A DNA stretch of 64,000 bases from Rhodobacterales bacterium HKCCE3408 (GTDB taxonomy: Bacteria; Pseudomonadota; Alphaproteobacteria; Rhodobacterales; Rhodobacteraceae), in contig WVSN01000001.1 of assembly GCA_015689705.1 (NCBI GenBank), positions 62,001-126,000 on the forward strand, in the 5' to 3' direction. Below, one piece after another: positions 9,661-18,191 of the stretch; position 1 is the stretch's first letter; every line of letters begins with the position of its first letter. Below the pieces are notes generated by a model that saw only the letters and a list, made by a program, of their open reading frames with translations, did no database searches and had not been told where the DNA came from. A program made the position numbers and the translations under genes.

Positions 9661-11046
9661 GTGAATACCCTTTCGGGGCGGTTCCTGGTCTTGACGATCA
9701 TCTTCGTGATGATCGCCGAGATTTTGATCTTCGTTCCCTCCATCGCGCGGTTCCGCGAAGACTATCTGCTGGACCGGCTGGAGCGGGCCCAGATCGCGTC
9801 GCTCGCCGTTCTCGCGGGCGATGGCATGGTCGACGAAGATCTCGAGGCCGAGCTCCTGGAAAATGCCGGTGTGCTCAACGTCGTGCTGCTGCGCGACGAG
9901 GTCCGGCAACTCATGCTGTCGGAGGCGGGGATCGCCCCGGTCTCCCATTCCTTCGATCTGCGCAATCCCTCGGCAATGCAACTGATGGCCGACGCGATCA
10001 TGCGGCTCTTTCGCCGCGATGATGGCGAAACGATCCGGGTCATCGGCAACCCGACGCGCGATGCCGGCCTGCTGATCGAGGTGACGATGCACGCCGCGCC
10101 GCTGCGCGAGGCGATGATCGACTACGGCCTGCGCATCCTCGCCCTGTCGGCGGTGATCTCCATCGTGACGGCGGCGCTTCTCTTCCTCGCGGTCCGACGC
10201 CTCATGGTCCTGCCGATCATGCGCGTTGTCGGTGCCATGATGAACTATTCCCAGGCCCCCGAGGACGGGCGCCGGATCATCGACGTCCGCGCGAATGTCC
10301 GCGAACTGCGCGAGGCAGAGACCGCGCTACAGGCGATGCAGACGCAGCTGACCTCGGCCCTGAAGCAGCGCGAACGGCTGGCCAAGCTCGGCGAGGCCGT
10401 GGCGAAGATCAGCCACGACCTGCGCAACATCCTCAACGTCGCGACATTGATGGCCGACCGCATCGAGACGTCGGAGGATCCGGCCGTGCGGCGCACCACG
10501 CCGCGTCTGCTCAGTTCGCTCTCGCGCGCGGTCAGCCTGTGCGAAAGCGCTCTGGCCTTCGGCCGCGCCGAGGAACCGCCGCCGCGCCTGACGCATGTCG
10601 ATCTGGGTGATCTTGTCTGTGACGTCGTCGAAAACGAGCGCATCGCGGCGGATGGCGCGGATGTCGACTATATCTCGGACGTGGAGCCGGGCCTCGTCGC
10701 GCGTGCCGATCCCGAACAGCTGTACCGCGTCCTCGCCAACCTCATCCGCAACGCGCGCCAGGCGATCGCGACGACGGGCCAGGCCGGGAAGGTGACCGTG
10801 ACGGCCAGCTCGGGCGAGGATTGCTGGCTGATCCGCGTCTCCGACGACGGCCCGGGGCTGCCCAAGAAGGCGATGGATCACCTGTTTCAGCCGTTTCAGG
10901 GCGGCACCCGCAAGGGCGGGTCCGGCCTCGGTCTCGTGATCGCGGCCGAGCTGGTTCGGGGCCATGGCGGAACGCTCGATCTCGAGAAATCGGGTCCGGA
11001 GGGGACGGTCTTCACGATCCGCCTGCCCGCCGGCGCGGCCGCCTGA
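9661..11046 (+). CDS. Orphan sensor histidine kinase
   Basis: The 461-residue inner-membrane kinase has TM1 (about residues 5-28), a short periplasmic domain (about 30-155), TM2 (about 158-178) and a linker. A HisKA domain with ISHDLRNIL (phospho-acceptor His252) follows, then a HATPase domain with NLIRNARQA, DDGPGLP and GGSGLGL. I chose GTG at 9661 because GGGAGGT ends 6 nt upstream; the TTG at 9658 is too close to it. It lies directly after the oxidoreductase gene, with no response regulator adjacent, so its partner is elsewhere. The signal may relate to the redox/envelope pair upstream, but this is inference. Confidence 0.87.
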   Translation: MNTLSGRFLVLTIIFVMIAEILIFVPSIARFREDYLLDRLERAQIASLAVLAGDGMVDEDLEAELLENAGVLNVVLLRDEVRQLMLSEAGIAPVSHSFDLRNPSAMQLMADAIMRLFRRDDGETIRVIGNPTRDAGLLIEVTMHAAPLREAMIDYGLRILALSAVISIVTAALLFLAVRRLMVLPIMRVVGAMMNYSQAPEDGRRIIDVRANVRELREAETALQAMQTQLTSALKQRERLAKLGEAVAKISHDLRNILNVATLMADRIETSEDPAVRRTTPRLLSSLSRAVSLCESALAFGRAEEPPPRLTHVDLGDLVCDVVENERIAADGADVDYISDVEPGLVARADPEQLYRVLANLIRNARQAIATTGQAGKVTVTASSGEDCWLIRVSDDGPGLPKKAMDHLFQPFQGGTRKGGSGLGLVIAAELVRGHGGTLDLEKSGPEGTVFTIRLPAGAAA

Positions 11047-11053
11047 TTAGCGC

Positions 11054-11082
11054 TTGCAGTGCGCCGCCGCCGGCGCTAAACG
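11054..11082 (+). promoter_or_regulatory. Promoter of tRNA-Arg
   Basis: TTGCAG (11054-11059) and TAAACG (11077-11082) are spaced by 17 bp. The expected start falls 3-5 nt before the mature tRNA 5' end, the usual placement for a tRNA promoter. Confidence 0.5.
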
Positions 11083-11092
11083 ACCCCCTCGT

Positions 11093-11169
11093 GCGCTGGT
11101 AGCTCAGTTGGATAGAGTACTTGACTACGAATCAAGGGGTCGGGGGTTCGAATCCTCCCCAGCGCGCCA
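11093..11169 (+). tRNA. tRNA-Arg (anticodon ACG)
   Basis: The 77-nt cloverleaf has a 7-bp acceptor stem (GCGCTGG/CCAGCGC), D-loop AGCTCAGTTGGATAGAGT, anticodon stem CTTGA/TCAAG around CTACGAA with anticodon ACG, T-arm GGTTCGAATCC and an encoded CCA tail. ACG is normally edited to ICG to read CGU, CGC and CGA. It stands alone between a histidine kinase and a GntR regulator. tRNA 3' ends are frequent integration sites, but no integrase or repeated tRNA end is seen downstream. Confidence 0.97.
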
Positions 11170-11276
11170 CTTACCTTTTCCAGACAAACCGCTCCGACTG
11201 AACCGGGTCCCTTGATCTGGTCATTCAGGCCTTCTGAACCCGGTCCGGGCCAGGCCGTCGGTGCCGGTGTGCGTCT

Positions 11277-11957
11277 CTAGTCCGAAGCCTTGGGCCAGCC
11301 TGCATCAACCCGTTCCGCGATGATCCGGAAGCTGCGCTCGATGTCCGTCTCCAGCGCCCGGCGGGCGGAGGCACGGTCACCGGCCCGGAATGCCGCGATC
11401 ATTTCGTGATGCAGCTTGTGTTCGTCGATCTCGCGCGCCTGCTTCTGTGAGACAATGACGTTCAGGTAGGCGCCGTATTGCAGCCAGAGCGCCTCGATCA
11501 GCGGCATCAGCACTTCGGATGCCGACAGGGCATAGATCCGGAAGTGGAACCGGTAGTTGAGATCGAGGTCCACGCCGTCCTGCTGTTGCCGGTCGGCCGA
11601 GGCGATCATCTCGTCGAGCATGTCGATATCGGCGGCGGTCATGCGGTCCATGGCCTGGTCGAGCACGAGGGTCTCGAGCGCCAGGCGGGCCGCTTTCAGG
11701 TCCGACATGCGCCGGGCGTCGAAGGTCGGAACCTTCAGCGTGCGGCTGGGCGTGTCCATCAGCGCACCCTCGGCTACGAGACGGCGGACGGCCTCACGCA
11801 CCGGCGTCATCGAGGTTCCCAGCATGTCGGCCAGCTGGCGCAGGCTGACGGAATCACCCGGCGCGAACTTGCCCCGGACAAAGGCGTCGCGGAGGGCGCC
11901 GTAGACGCTCTCGCGCAGCTTTGTCTGGTCGATCGGCGCGATTTCGGGCGCTGGCAT
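11277..11957 (-). CDS. GntR family transcriptional regulator (FCD domain)
   Basis: The 226-residue protein has an N-terminal winged helix (LRESVYGALRDAFVRGKFAPG, then TSMTPVREAVRRLVAEGAL) and an all-helical FCD ligand domain with metal-binding histidines (FHFRIYALS, HHEMIAAF). FCD regulators typically respond to organic or amino acids of the operon they control. It diverges from the ABC transporter/aldo-keto reductase operon beginning at 12081, so it is the likely local repressor. I prefer the ATG at 11957, with GGGAA 8 nt upstream. An ATG at 11996 would add 13 residues and start inside the AT-rich promoter region. Confidence 0.88.
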   Translation of the reverse strand: MPAPEIAPIDQTKLRESVYGALRDAFVRGKFAPGDSVSLRQLADMLGTSMTPVREAVRRLVAEGALMDTPSRTLKVPTFDARRMSDLKAARLALETLVLDQAMDRMTAADIDMLDEMIASADRQQQDGVDLDLNYRFHFRIYALSASEVLMPLIEALWLQYGAYLNVIVSQKQAREIDEHKLHHEMIAAFRAGDRASARRALETDIERSFRIIAERVDAGWPKASD

Positions 11958-12080
11958 GGTCCGTGTTCCCGGCAAGATCAGGCACTTATGGTGCATATAC
12001 GAAAAAAATTTGACAGGGCAAGATAATCCATCAAATATAAAATATCACAGATAACAGACGTTGCCCGAGAGGACACGCCG
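11958..12080. promoter_or_regulatory. AT-rich divergent control region of the GntR gene and the transporter operon
   Basis: This 123-bp spacer is markedly AT-rich compared with the rest of the window. On the plus strand TTGACA (12010-12015) is followed 18-20 bp later by overlapping TATA-like hexamers (12033-12041). On the minus strand TTGCCC and TATATG with 16-bp spacing face the GntR gene. The promoters face apart, so a bound regulator could control both. No clean palindromic GntR operator stands out; the segment around 11989-12002 is the only weak candidate. Confidence 0.5.
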
Positions 12081-12461
12081 ATGCAGGGAAAGGACGGAGA
12101 ACGCGGTTTCTGGCTGCACGATCTCCGCGTGGAGACGGTGCTGGAGGGGCGCGTCCCGGTCTGCCGCCATGTCGAGGGCGAGAGCTTCCGCGTCGTCGGT
12201 GAGAACCTGATCTTCGACGACGGCCAGGCGATGTCGATGTATGCCCTGGCTGCGATCCTGCCGCTCCTGCCGGCCAAGCAGCGCCCGCTGGACGAAGATG
12301 ACTGGATGTCCACGGATGCCGACATCGCGTGTCCCGATCCCCATTGCGGCGCGCGCTTCCGCATCCATCGCGAGGGAAAACGCTGGTTCTCGCACTCCGA
12401 GACGACCGGCCTGCCCGATCAGCGCACCACCCCCTACTGGCAGAAGGAGACCGGCGAATGA
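12081..12461 (+). CDS. TIGR04076-like protein of unknown function
   Basis: The 126-residue soluble protein resembles TIGR04076: a CRHVEGESFRVVG segment, a central run of small hydrophobics (ALAAILPLLPAKQR) and a cysteine segment ADIACPDPHCGARFRI, followed by an extra 25-residue tail. The family has no known function. It opens the operon and its TGA overlaps the ATG of the aldo/keto reductase (ATGA), so the two are translated together. Cysteines at CRHV and CPDPHC could bind a metal, but this is speculative. The family call is moderate. Confidence 0.6.
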   Translation: MQGKDGERGFWLHDLRVETVLEGRVPVCRHVEGESFRVVGENLIFDDGQAMSMYALAAILPLLPAKQRPLDEDDWMSTDADIACPDPHCGARFRIHREGKRWFSHSETTGLPDQRTTPYWQKETGE

Positions 12462-13543
12462 GTCGCGTCGAAACCGCCCGGCTGCGCCCGGGTCATGAGA
12501 TTTCCCGCGTCATCAAGGGCGGCTGGCAGCTTGCCGGGGATCACGGCGCAGTCGATCGCAGCGCCGCCATCGCAGACATGGAGGCGTTTCTCGACGCGGG
12601 GATCACCACTTTCGACTGCGCCGACATCTACACCGGCGTCGAGGAGATGATCGGCGAGTTCATCGCGGACGTCCGGCGCCGCCGGGGTGCAGCGATCGCC
12701 GATCGAGCGATCGTCCATACCAAGCTCGTCCCCGACCTGTCGCGCCTCACCGATCTTAGGCCGGAGGAAGTCGAGGCAATCGTCGACCGGTCGCTCAAGC
12801 GCCTGCAGATCGACCGTCTTCACCTCGTCCAGTTCTTCTGGTGGGATCTTAGCCTTGGCGACGCGGTCGCCGCATTGGACGTGCTTAAGGCGTGCCAGAA
12901 GAAGGGGAAGATCGCCAATCTCGGAACGACGAACTGGGACGCGGCCGAGATGGCGCGTTTCACCGATGCGGGCTTCGACGTCGTATCGGCTCAGATCCAG
13001 TATTCGGTGCTCGACCGCCGCCCGGCGGGCGACCTGACGCCCTGGGCCCGGGCGCGGGATATCCAGTTCCTCTGCTACGGCACGCTCGCCGGCGGCTTCC
13101 TGACCGAGTCCTGGCTCAGCAAGCCGGATCCGGGTTTTGCCTTCGAGAACCGCTCGCTGGTGAAATACCGTCTGATCATCGACGAGTTCGGCCCGTGGGA
13201 GCGGTTCCAGAAGCTTCTGACCACGCTGAAGGCGGTCGGGGACCGGCAAGGTGTGACCCTGTCTTCGGTCGCGACGCGGTGGGTGCTGGACCAGCCCCAG
13301 GTTGCCGCCGCCATCGTCGGCGCGCGCTATGCCCGGCATCTGCCGAAAACACTGCAGGTCTTCGATGTGACTCTGGACGACGAGGACAGGGCCGCGATCC
13401 AGGCCGTCATCGACGAGGCAGAAGGCCCGGCAGGACCGGTCTACGGGCTGGAGCGGGACCGCAGTTCGCGACACGGCCGGATCATGAAATACAACCTCAA
13501 CACCAAGCCCGACGACCAGATCGCAGGCGCCGCCAATGGCTGA
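12458..13543 (+). CDS. Aldo/keto reductase family protein lacking the catalytic histidine
   Basis: The 361-residue protein is a TIM-barrel aldo/keto reductase. Three members of the catalytic tetrad are recognisable: Asp53 and Tyr58 in TFDCADIYTG, and Lys89 in VHTKLVP. The histidine expected after the fourth strand is replaced by Phe127 in the run VQFFWWD, where homologues normally read QFHWW. NADPH-binding residues at the C-terminus (IVGAR) are kept. It may have changed chemistry or substrate range. It overlaps the genes on both sides (ATGA upstream, 8 bp downstream), so it is an integral part of the transporter operon. Confidence 0.85.
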   Translation: MSRVETARLRPGHEISRVIKGGWQLAGDHGAVDRSAAIADMEAFLDAGITTFDCADIYTGVEEMIGEFIADVRRRRGAAIADRAIVHTKLVPDLSRLTDLRPEEVEAIVDRSLKRLQIDRLHLVQFFWWDLSLGDAVAALDVLKACQKKGKIANLGTTNWDAAEMARFTDAGFDVVSAQIQYSVLDRRPAGDLTPWARARDIQFLCYGTLAGGFLTESWLSKPDPGFAFENRSLVKYRLIIDEFGPWERFQKLLTTLKAVGDRQGVTLSSVATRWVLDQPQVAAAIVGARYARHLPKTLQVFDVTLDDEDRAAIQAVIDEAEGPAGPVYGLERDRSSRHGRIMKYNLNTKPDDQIAGAANG

Positions 13544-14309
13544 GACCGTCCTGGAGACGCGCGGCCTGACACGCGACTTCGGCCCGTTCCGGGCAGTCGA
13601 CGGCGTGTCGCTCTCGGTCCGTCGCGGTACGATCACCGGACTCATCGGGCCGAACGGCGCAGGCAAGTCGACGCTGTTCAACATGCTGACCGGTGAGCTT
13701 CGGCCCTCGGCCGGCAGCGTCCACCTGAACGGGCGTGACGTCACCGGCCTGTCGCCCGACGCCATGTTCGCCGCCGGGATGGGCCGCAGCTTCCAGATCC
13801 CGCGACCCTTCGCGCGGATGAGCGTGCTGGAGAACGTGATGCTCGCGCCGCTTGCGCAGATCGGAGAGAGCCTTCTGGGCCCCTTCCTGTCCCGCAAGGC
13901 GATGCGCGCGCAGGAAGACGCGATCCGTGCGAAGGCATTGTCCGTGCTCGAGTTCGTCACGCTCGGACATCTGGCCGACCACCCGGCCGGCAAGATCTCG
14001 GGCGGGCAGATGAAGCTGCTGGAACTCGCGCGCGTCCTGATGGGCGATCCCGAACTGATCCTCCTGGACGAACCCGCCGCCGGCGTGAACCCGACCCTGA
14101 CCGGCATCCTGATCGAGCGGATCGAAGAGCTGAACCGGCAGGGAAAGACCTTCGTCATCATCGAGCACGACATGGATTTCGTCATGGCCCATTGCGACCC
14201 GGTGATCGCGCTGGCCGAGGGCCGCGTCGTGTTCGAGGGCACGGCGGCCGAGTCGCAGTCGAACCCGATCCTGCTCGACGCCTATCTGGGGGCGATGAGC
14301 GATGACTGA
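13536..14309 (+). CDS. Branched-chain amino acid-type ABC transporter, ATP-binding protein (LivG-like)
   Basis: The 257-residue ATPase carries Walker A GPNGAGKST (about residue 37), a Q-loop near SFQIPRPF, the ABC signature ISGGQMKLLELAR and Walker B LILLDEPAAGVNP. The LivG-type C-terminal extension (VIALAEGRVVFEGT) is present. It pairs with the LivF-like ATPase immediately downstream, overlapping it by 8 bp. The two would power the LivH/LivM-like permease. Liv-type importers carry amino acids, amides, urea or aromatic acids, so the family alone does not set the substrate. Confidence 0.93.
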   Translation: MAETVLETRGLTRDFGPFRAVDGVSLSVRRGTITGLIGPNGAGKSTLFNMLTGELRPSAGSVHLNGRDVTGLSPDAMFAAGMGRSFQIPRPFARMSVLENVMLAPLAQIGESLLGPFLSRKAMRAQEDAIRAKALSVLEFVTLGHLADHPAGKISGGQMKLLELARVLMGDPELILLDEPAAGVNPTLTGILIERIEELNRQGKTFVIIEHDMDFVMAHCDPVIALAEGRVVFEGTAAESQSNPILLDAYLGAMSDD

Positions 14310-15036
14310 CGCCATCCTGTCCGCACGCGGTGTCACGGCCGGCTATGTGCCCGATCTGCCGATCCTCAAGGAAATCGACATCACCGTCCCGCACGCGAAG
14401 GTCACCGTGATCATCGGGCCGAACGGCGCCGGCAAGTCGACCCTGATCAAGGCGATCGCCGGGCTTGTCCCGGTCTCGTCCGGAACGATCACCCACGAAG
14501 GGGTCGACATCACCAACCTACCGCCCGACCGAATGGCCGAGCACGGCATCGCCTACGTGCCCCAGACCGACAACATCTTCCGCAGCCTGACGATCCTCGA
14601 GAACCTGCAGCTCGCGCTGCGCCGGGCCGGGGCGGACGGTCCCTCGCGGCTGGCCGAGCTTTTCACGCAGTTTCCCGTCCTGAAGGACAAGCAGGCCGAC
14701 AAGGCCGGTGCCCTGTCGGGCGGTCAGCGTCAGTTCCTCGCCGTGGCCATGGCTCTGGCAGTGAAGCCGAGGCTCGTCCTGATGGACGAACCTTCGGCCG
14801 GGCTGTCCCCAAAGGCCGCGCAGGAGGTGCTGGAACGTGCACGCGCACTGACCGAGACCGGCGTGTCGATCCTGCTTGTGGAGCAGAACGTCAGCCAGGC
14901 GCTCCGGCTGGCCGACTATTGCTACATCCTCGCCGAAGGCCGGAACCAGGTCGAAGGCAAGGCGGCCGAGTTGCTCGGCGACCGCGTGGTGGCGGACATC
15001 TATCTTGGCGGCCGGAGAGTGAGGGCGACGCGATGA
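14302..15036 (+). CDS. Branched-chain amino acid-type ABC transporter, ATP-binding protein (LivF-like)
   Basis: The 244-residue second ATPase of the importer has Walker A GPNGAGKST, the signature LSGGQRQFLAVAMAL and Walker B LVLMDEPSAGLSP, with the H-loop replaced by the LivF-typical VEQN. It overlaps the LivG-like gene by 8 bp and the permease gene by 4 bp (ATGA), consistent with balanced synthesis of the heterodimer. Confidence 0.93.
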   Translation: MTDAILSARGVTAGYVPDLPILKEIDITVPHAKVTVIIGPNGAGKSTLIKAIAGLVPVSSGTITHEGVDITNLPPDRMAEHGIAYVPQTDNIFRSLTILENLQLALRRAGADGPSRLAELFTQFPVLKDKQADKAGALSGGQRQFLAVAMALAVKPRLVLMDEPSAGLSPKAAQEVLERARALTETGVSILLVEQNVSQALRLADYCYILAEGRNQVEGKAAELLGDRVVADIYLGGRRVRATR

Positions 15037-15947
15037 TCCAGCATCTGCTCGACGGAATTCTCGTTGGCGCGATCTACTCGCTCGGCGCGATCGGCCTGAC
15101 GATGGTCATGCACATCCTGCGCTTCGCCAATTTCAGCCATGCAGAGTTGCTGTCGGTCGGTGCCTACTCGGCGCTGGTCTTCGACCGTCTGTTCGCGGCG
15201 ATCCTGCCTCCGCTGACCGAGGCGATTGGACCGCTGACCCTGACCGGCGCGCTGGCGCTGGCGATCCTCGTGTCGATGTTGATCACGGGCGTGACCGCCC
15301 TGATCATCGACCGGCTGGTGTTCCAGAGAGTCCGCGCGAAGGGCAGCGAGCTGTCCATGGTCTTCGCCTCATTCGGCGTGGCGTTGATCCTTCGCAACCT
15401 GATCGGGCTGATCTTCGGCCTCAGCCCGGCGCTCTACAGCCACGACATCGCCTTTGCCGCAGTGCTCAGCCGTGACCCGCTGATCCTCGTGAAGCCCGAC
15501 CAGGTCTTCGTGCTGGCCGCGGCCCTGGTCTTCATGGCCGTACTGCACGTGATCCTGTCCCGCACGACCTTCGGCTTCGCCCTGCGCGCAGTGGCTGAGA
15601 ACCCGTCGCTGGCGCAGGTCAACGGCATCAACCTGAAACTGATGATCCGCGCCGTCTGGCTGATCGGCGGGGCCCTCGCCGCGGCGGCGGGTGTGTTCTA
15701 CGGCCTGACCAACCAGCTGTCGCCGCTGATCGGGCAGAACCTCCTTCTGCCGGTCTTCGCCGCGACGATCGTCGGAGGCATCGGCTCGGTCTACGGCGCG
15801 GTGGCCGGCGGCTTCATCGTCGGTCTGGCCGCGAACCTCGCGCTGATCGCGCTGCCCTCGGGTTACAGCCCGTCGGTTCCGTTCCTCATCATCCTCGCGG
15901 TCCTCATCCTGAAACCCAATGGCCTGTTCGGAGTGGCGCGCGCATGA
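15033..15947 (+). CDS. Branched-chain amino acid-type ABC transporter permease (LivH-like)
   Basis: The 304-residue integral membrane protein has about eight hydrophobic segments and the LivH features GAIYSLGAIGLTMVMHILRFANFSHAE at the N-terminus and ATIVGGIGSVYGAVAGGFIVGL near the C-terminus. The ATG at 15033 overlaps the stop of the preceding ATPase; a longer frame upstream lies inside that gene. Its stop overlaps the LivM-like gene. Confidence 0.92.
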   Translation: MIQHLLDGILVGAIYSLGAIGLTMVMHILRFANFSHAELLSVGAYSALVFDRLFAAILPPLTEAIGPLTLTGALALAILVSMLITGVTALIIDRLVFQRVRAKGSELSMVFASFGVALILRNLIGLIFGLSPALYSHDIAFAAVLSRDPLILVKPDQVFVLAAALVFMAVLHVILSRTTFGFALRAVAENPSLAQVNGINLKLMIRAVWLIGGALAAAAGVFYGLTNQLSPLIGQNLLLPVFAATIVGGIGSVYGAVAGGFIVGLAANLALIALPSGYSPSVPFLIILAVLILKPNGLFGVARA

Positions 15948-16924
15948 TCGGTGTTCTCTCCTATCTCGTTTTCTTCAGCACGGTCGCGGCGATCCTGTCG
16001 ATCGCCGTCTTGGGCCTGAACCTGCAATGGGGCAATACCGGGCTCTTCAACGGCGGGGTCGCGGCGTTCTTCGGCGCCGGCGCCTACGGCACCCTGATCC
16101 TCGCCCGTCCGGCACAGGAGGCGCAGTTCGGCGGCTTCGACATACCGTATCTCGTGGCTCTTGCCGGCGGGATGGCGGTCGCCGCAGCGCTTGCCTGGGT
16201 CGTCGGACGGCTGACCCTGAGGCTGCGTCATGACTACCTTGCCATTGCCACCTTCGGCGTCGCCGTCGCATTCGAGAACGTCATGCGCACGACGGAGTGG
16301 CTGTCGGGCGGCGCGCGCGGTGTGCGCGGCTTCCAGCGTCCGCTGCAGGATGTCATCGGGGCGGGTCTCACCTACAACCTTGCGCTGCTGGCCTTCGTCT
16401 TGGTGCTGCTTGCGCTGACCTACCTCTTTCTCGAACGTCTCGTCGCTTCGCCCTTCGGCCGGCTCCTGCGGGCGATCCGCGAAGACGAGACTGCGGCGCG
16501 GTCGCTCGGCAAGAGCCCGGCACGCATCCGGCTGACCGCCTTCGTCGCCGGGTCAGCCATCATGGGACTGGCCGGCGGACTCTATGCCACCACCTATGCC
16601 TTCATCAGCCCGCAGGACATCCTGCCGATCCTGACCTTCCAGATCTGGGCGATGCTTATCGTCGGCGGGGCGGGCAACAATCGGGGCGCGATCCTCGGGG
16701 CGTTCACCATCTGGGCGGCGTGGACGTCCTCGGGCTGGCTGCTGTCCCGCTTCGCGCCGTCCGAGGCGCAACTGTATACCGGCACAATCCAGTATATTCT
16801 GATCGGACTGGTCATCGTCGGCATGCTGCTCTGGCGGCCACAGGGGCTGTTCCCGGAGAAGCTGGTGGTGTCTCAATCGGGTCGTACAAACAAACCAACC
16901 AAAGCAGGGAGTGTACCTTCATGA
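15944..16924 (+). CDS. Branched-chain amino acid-type ABC transporter permease (LivM-like)
   Basis: The 326-residue membrane protein has about nine hydrophobic segments and LivM signatures: LGLNLQWGNTGLFNGGVAAFFGAGAY, the EAA-like cytoplasmic loop RAIREDETAARSLGKS, and MLIVGGAGNNRGAILGAF. A hydrophilic tail (residues 300-326) follows the last helix. It overlaps both flanking genes by 4 bp and forms the permease with the LivH-like protein. Confidence 0.92.
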   Translation: MIGVLSYLVFFSTVAAILSIAVLGLNLQWGNTGLFNGGVAAFFGAGAYGTLILARPAQEAQFGGFDIPYLVALAGGMAVAAALAWVVGRLTLRLRHDYLAIATFGVAVAFENVMRTTEWLSGGARGVRGFQRPLQDVIGAGLTYNLALLAFVLVLLALTYLFLERLVASPFGRLLRAIREDETAARSLGKSPARIRLTAFVAGSAIMGLAGGLYATTYAFISPQDILPILTFQIWAMLIVGGAGNNRGAILGAFTIWAAWTSSGWLLSRFAPSEAQLYTGTIQYILIGLVIVGMLLWRPQGLFPEKLVVSQSGRTNKPTKAGSVPS

Positions 16925-18189
16925 AAATCGGACGAATCAACCGGCTCGCGGGGGTAGTCCTTGCCTTCGCCCTCGGCGCTGCCGGGCTTGCCGGCGGTGC
17001 GGCGGCGCAGGACTGTTCCGTCAAGGTGGGCGCGGTTCTGCCCATCTCGGTCGACTGGGGCCAGCCCATCGCCGAAGTAGCGCAGTTCGCCGTCGACCAG
17101 GCCAACGAGGGCGGCGGCATCGGTGGTTGTGATATCGACCTCGTGCTGCGCGACAGCCAGGTGAACCCGAGTGTCGGCGTCGACGCGGCCCGCGCCCTCG
17201 TCGATCTCGACGGGGTCGAGCTGCTGATCGGGGCGGTGTCTTCGGGCGTGACCGTGCCGATCCTGACCTCGGTCACCGTCCCGGCGGGCGTGATGCAGAT
17301 CTCCTGCTGCTCGGCCTCGACGGCGCTGACCGACCTCGCCGCGAACGGCGAGACCAATGGCCTGTGGTTCCGCACGTTCGCAACCGCCGACGTGCAGGCC
17401 GCTGTCACGGCGCAGATCGCCGCCGAGCAGGGCCTCGAGAGCGCTGTCGTCTTCTACAAGAACGACGACTGGGGCCAGGATTACGGGGCCCGCGTTGCCG
17501 GCTACCTCGAGTCCATGGGTATCGCGGTAACCGACTCGATTGCGCTGAACGACGCGCAGCCGTCCTACCGCGCCGAGATCACGCAGGGCCTTCAGGGCAA
17601 TCCCGGTGGCGCCGTCCTCGTCCTGTACCCGACCGAGGGTGCCGTGGCAGTGCGTGAATGGCTGTCGCTTGGCGGGTCGCAGACCTTCGTCATGTCCAAC
17701 TCGCTAAGGTCCGACGAATTCAGTGAGGCGGTCGGCCTCGAATACCTCGGCAACGCGCTCGGCATGGACAACGCCGCGCCCCGTGTGCCCAGTGCCGACG
17801 CCTTCGTCGCGGCCTATGTCGAACGCTTCGGATCGCAGCCCAACGGGCCCGGGATTCCCAACAGCTACGACGCCACGATGATCGGCCTACTGGCCTATGC
17901 GGCCGCCGGACCGGAGGCCTCGGGCTCCGAGATCGCGGCTGCCGTCGCCCGGGTGACCGACCCCGCGGGAACGCCGATCACCGCCGATGCGGCCGGCTTC
18001 GCACAGGCGTCCGAGATCCTCGCCGGTGGCGGGTCGGTGATGTACCAGGGCGCCACGGGCAACGTGACGTTCGACGAAAACGGCGACGTGTCCGCCCCGG
18101 CGGTGGTCTGGCGCTTCACCGAGGATGGGACCGAAGAAGTCCGCTACCTCTCGCTCGACGACGTGAACGGCATCGTCGCCGGGAACTGA
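16921..18189 (+). CDS. ABC transporter substrate-binding protein (Liv-type periplasmic)
   Basis: The 422-residue secreted binding protein starts MKIGRINR, then a hydrophobic signal segment ending near GAAAQ (cleavage around residue 31). The mature part has the type I periplasmic-binding fold: VKVGAVLPISVDWGQ, ELLIGAVSSGVTVPI, an ISCCSAST ligand-pocket loop with paired cysteines, and VVFYKNDDWGQDYG. Liv-type receptors of this class bind amino acids or small carboxylates; pocket residues alone do not let me name the ligand. In most importers the receptor gene is first; here it follows the permeases. The ATG overlaps the LivM-like stop. Confidence 0.92.
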   Translation: MKIGRINRLAGVVLAFALGAAGLAGGAAAQDCSVKVGAVLPISVDWGQPIAEVAQFAVDQANEGGGIGGCDIDLVLRDSQVNPSVGVDAARALVDLDGVELLIGAVSSGVTVPILTSVTVPAGVMQISCCSASTALTDLAANGETNGLWFRTFATADVQAAVTAQIAAEQGLESAVVFYKNDDWGQDYGARVAGYLESMGIAVTDSIALNDAQPSYRAEITQGLQGNPGGAVLVLYPTEGAVAVREWLSLGGSQTFVMSNSLRSDEFSEAVGLEYLGNALGMDNAAPRVPSADAFVAAYVERFGSQPNGPGIPNSYDATMIGLLAYAAAGPEASGSEIAAAVARVTDPAGTPITADAAGFAQASEILAGGGSVMYQGATGNVTFDENGDVSAPAVVWRFTEDGTEEVRYLSLDDVNGIVAGN

Positions 18190-18191
18190 CG

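Noticed and set aside
7407-9743. A 778-codon antisense frame over the TVP38 and oxidoreductase genes
   Set aside because: It is low in complexity, rich in Arg/Asp/His, and spans two clear genes on the other strand; a GC-bias shadow.
11093-11276. tRNA-Arg 3' end as an integration site
   Set aside because: No integrase, tRNA-end repeat or mobile genes are seen in the following region.
12434-14242. A 602-codon antisense frame over the aldo/keto reductase and LivG-like genes
   Set aside because: It shows no domain and is explained by codon bias of the plus-strand genes.
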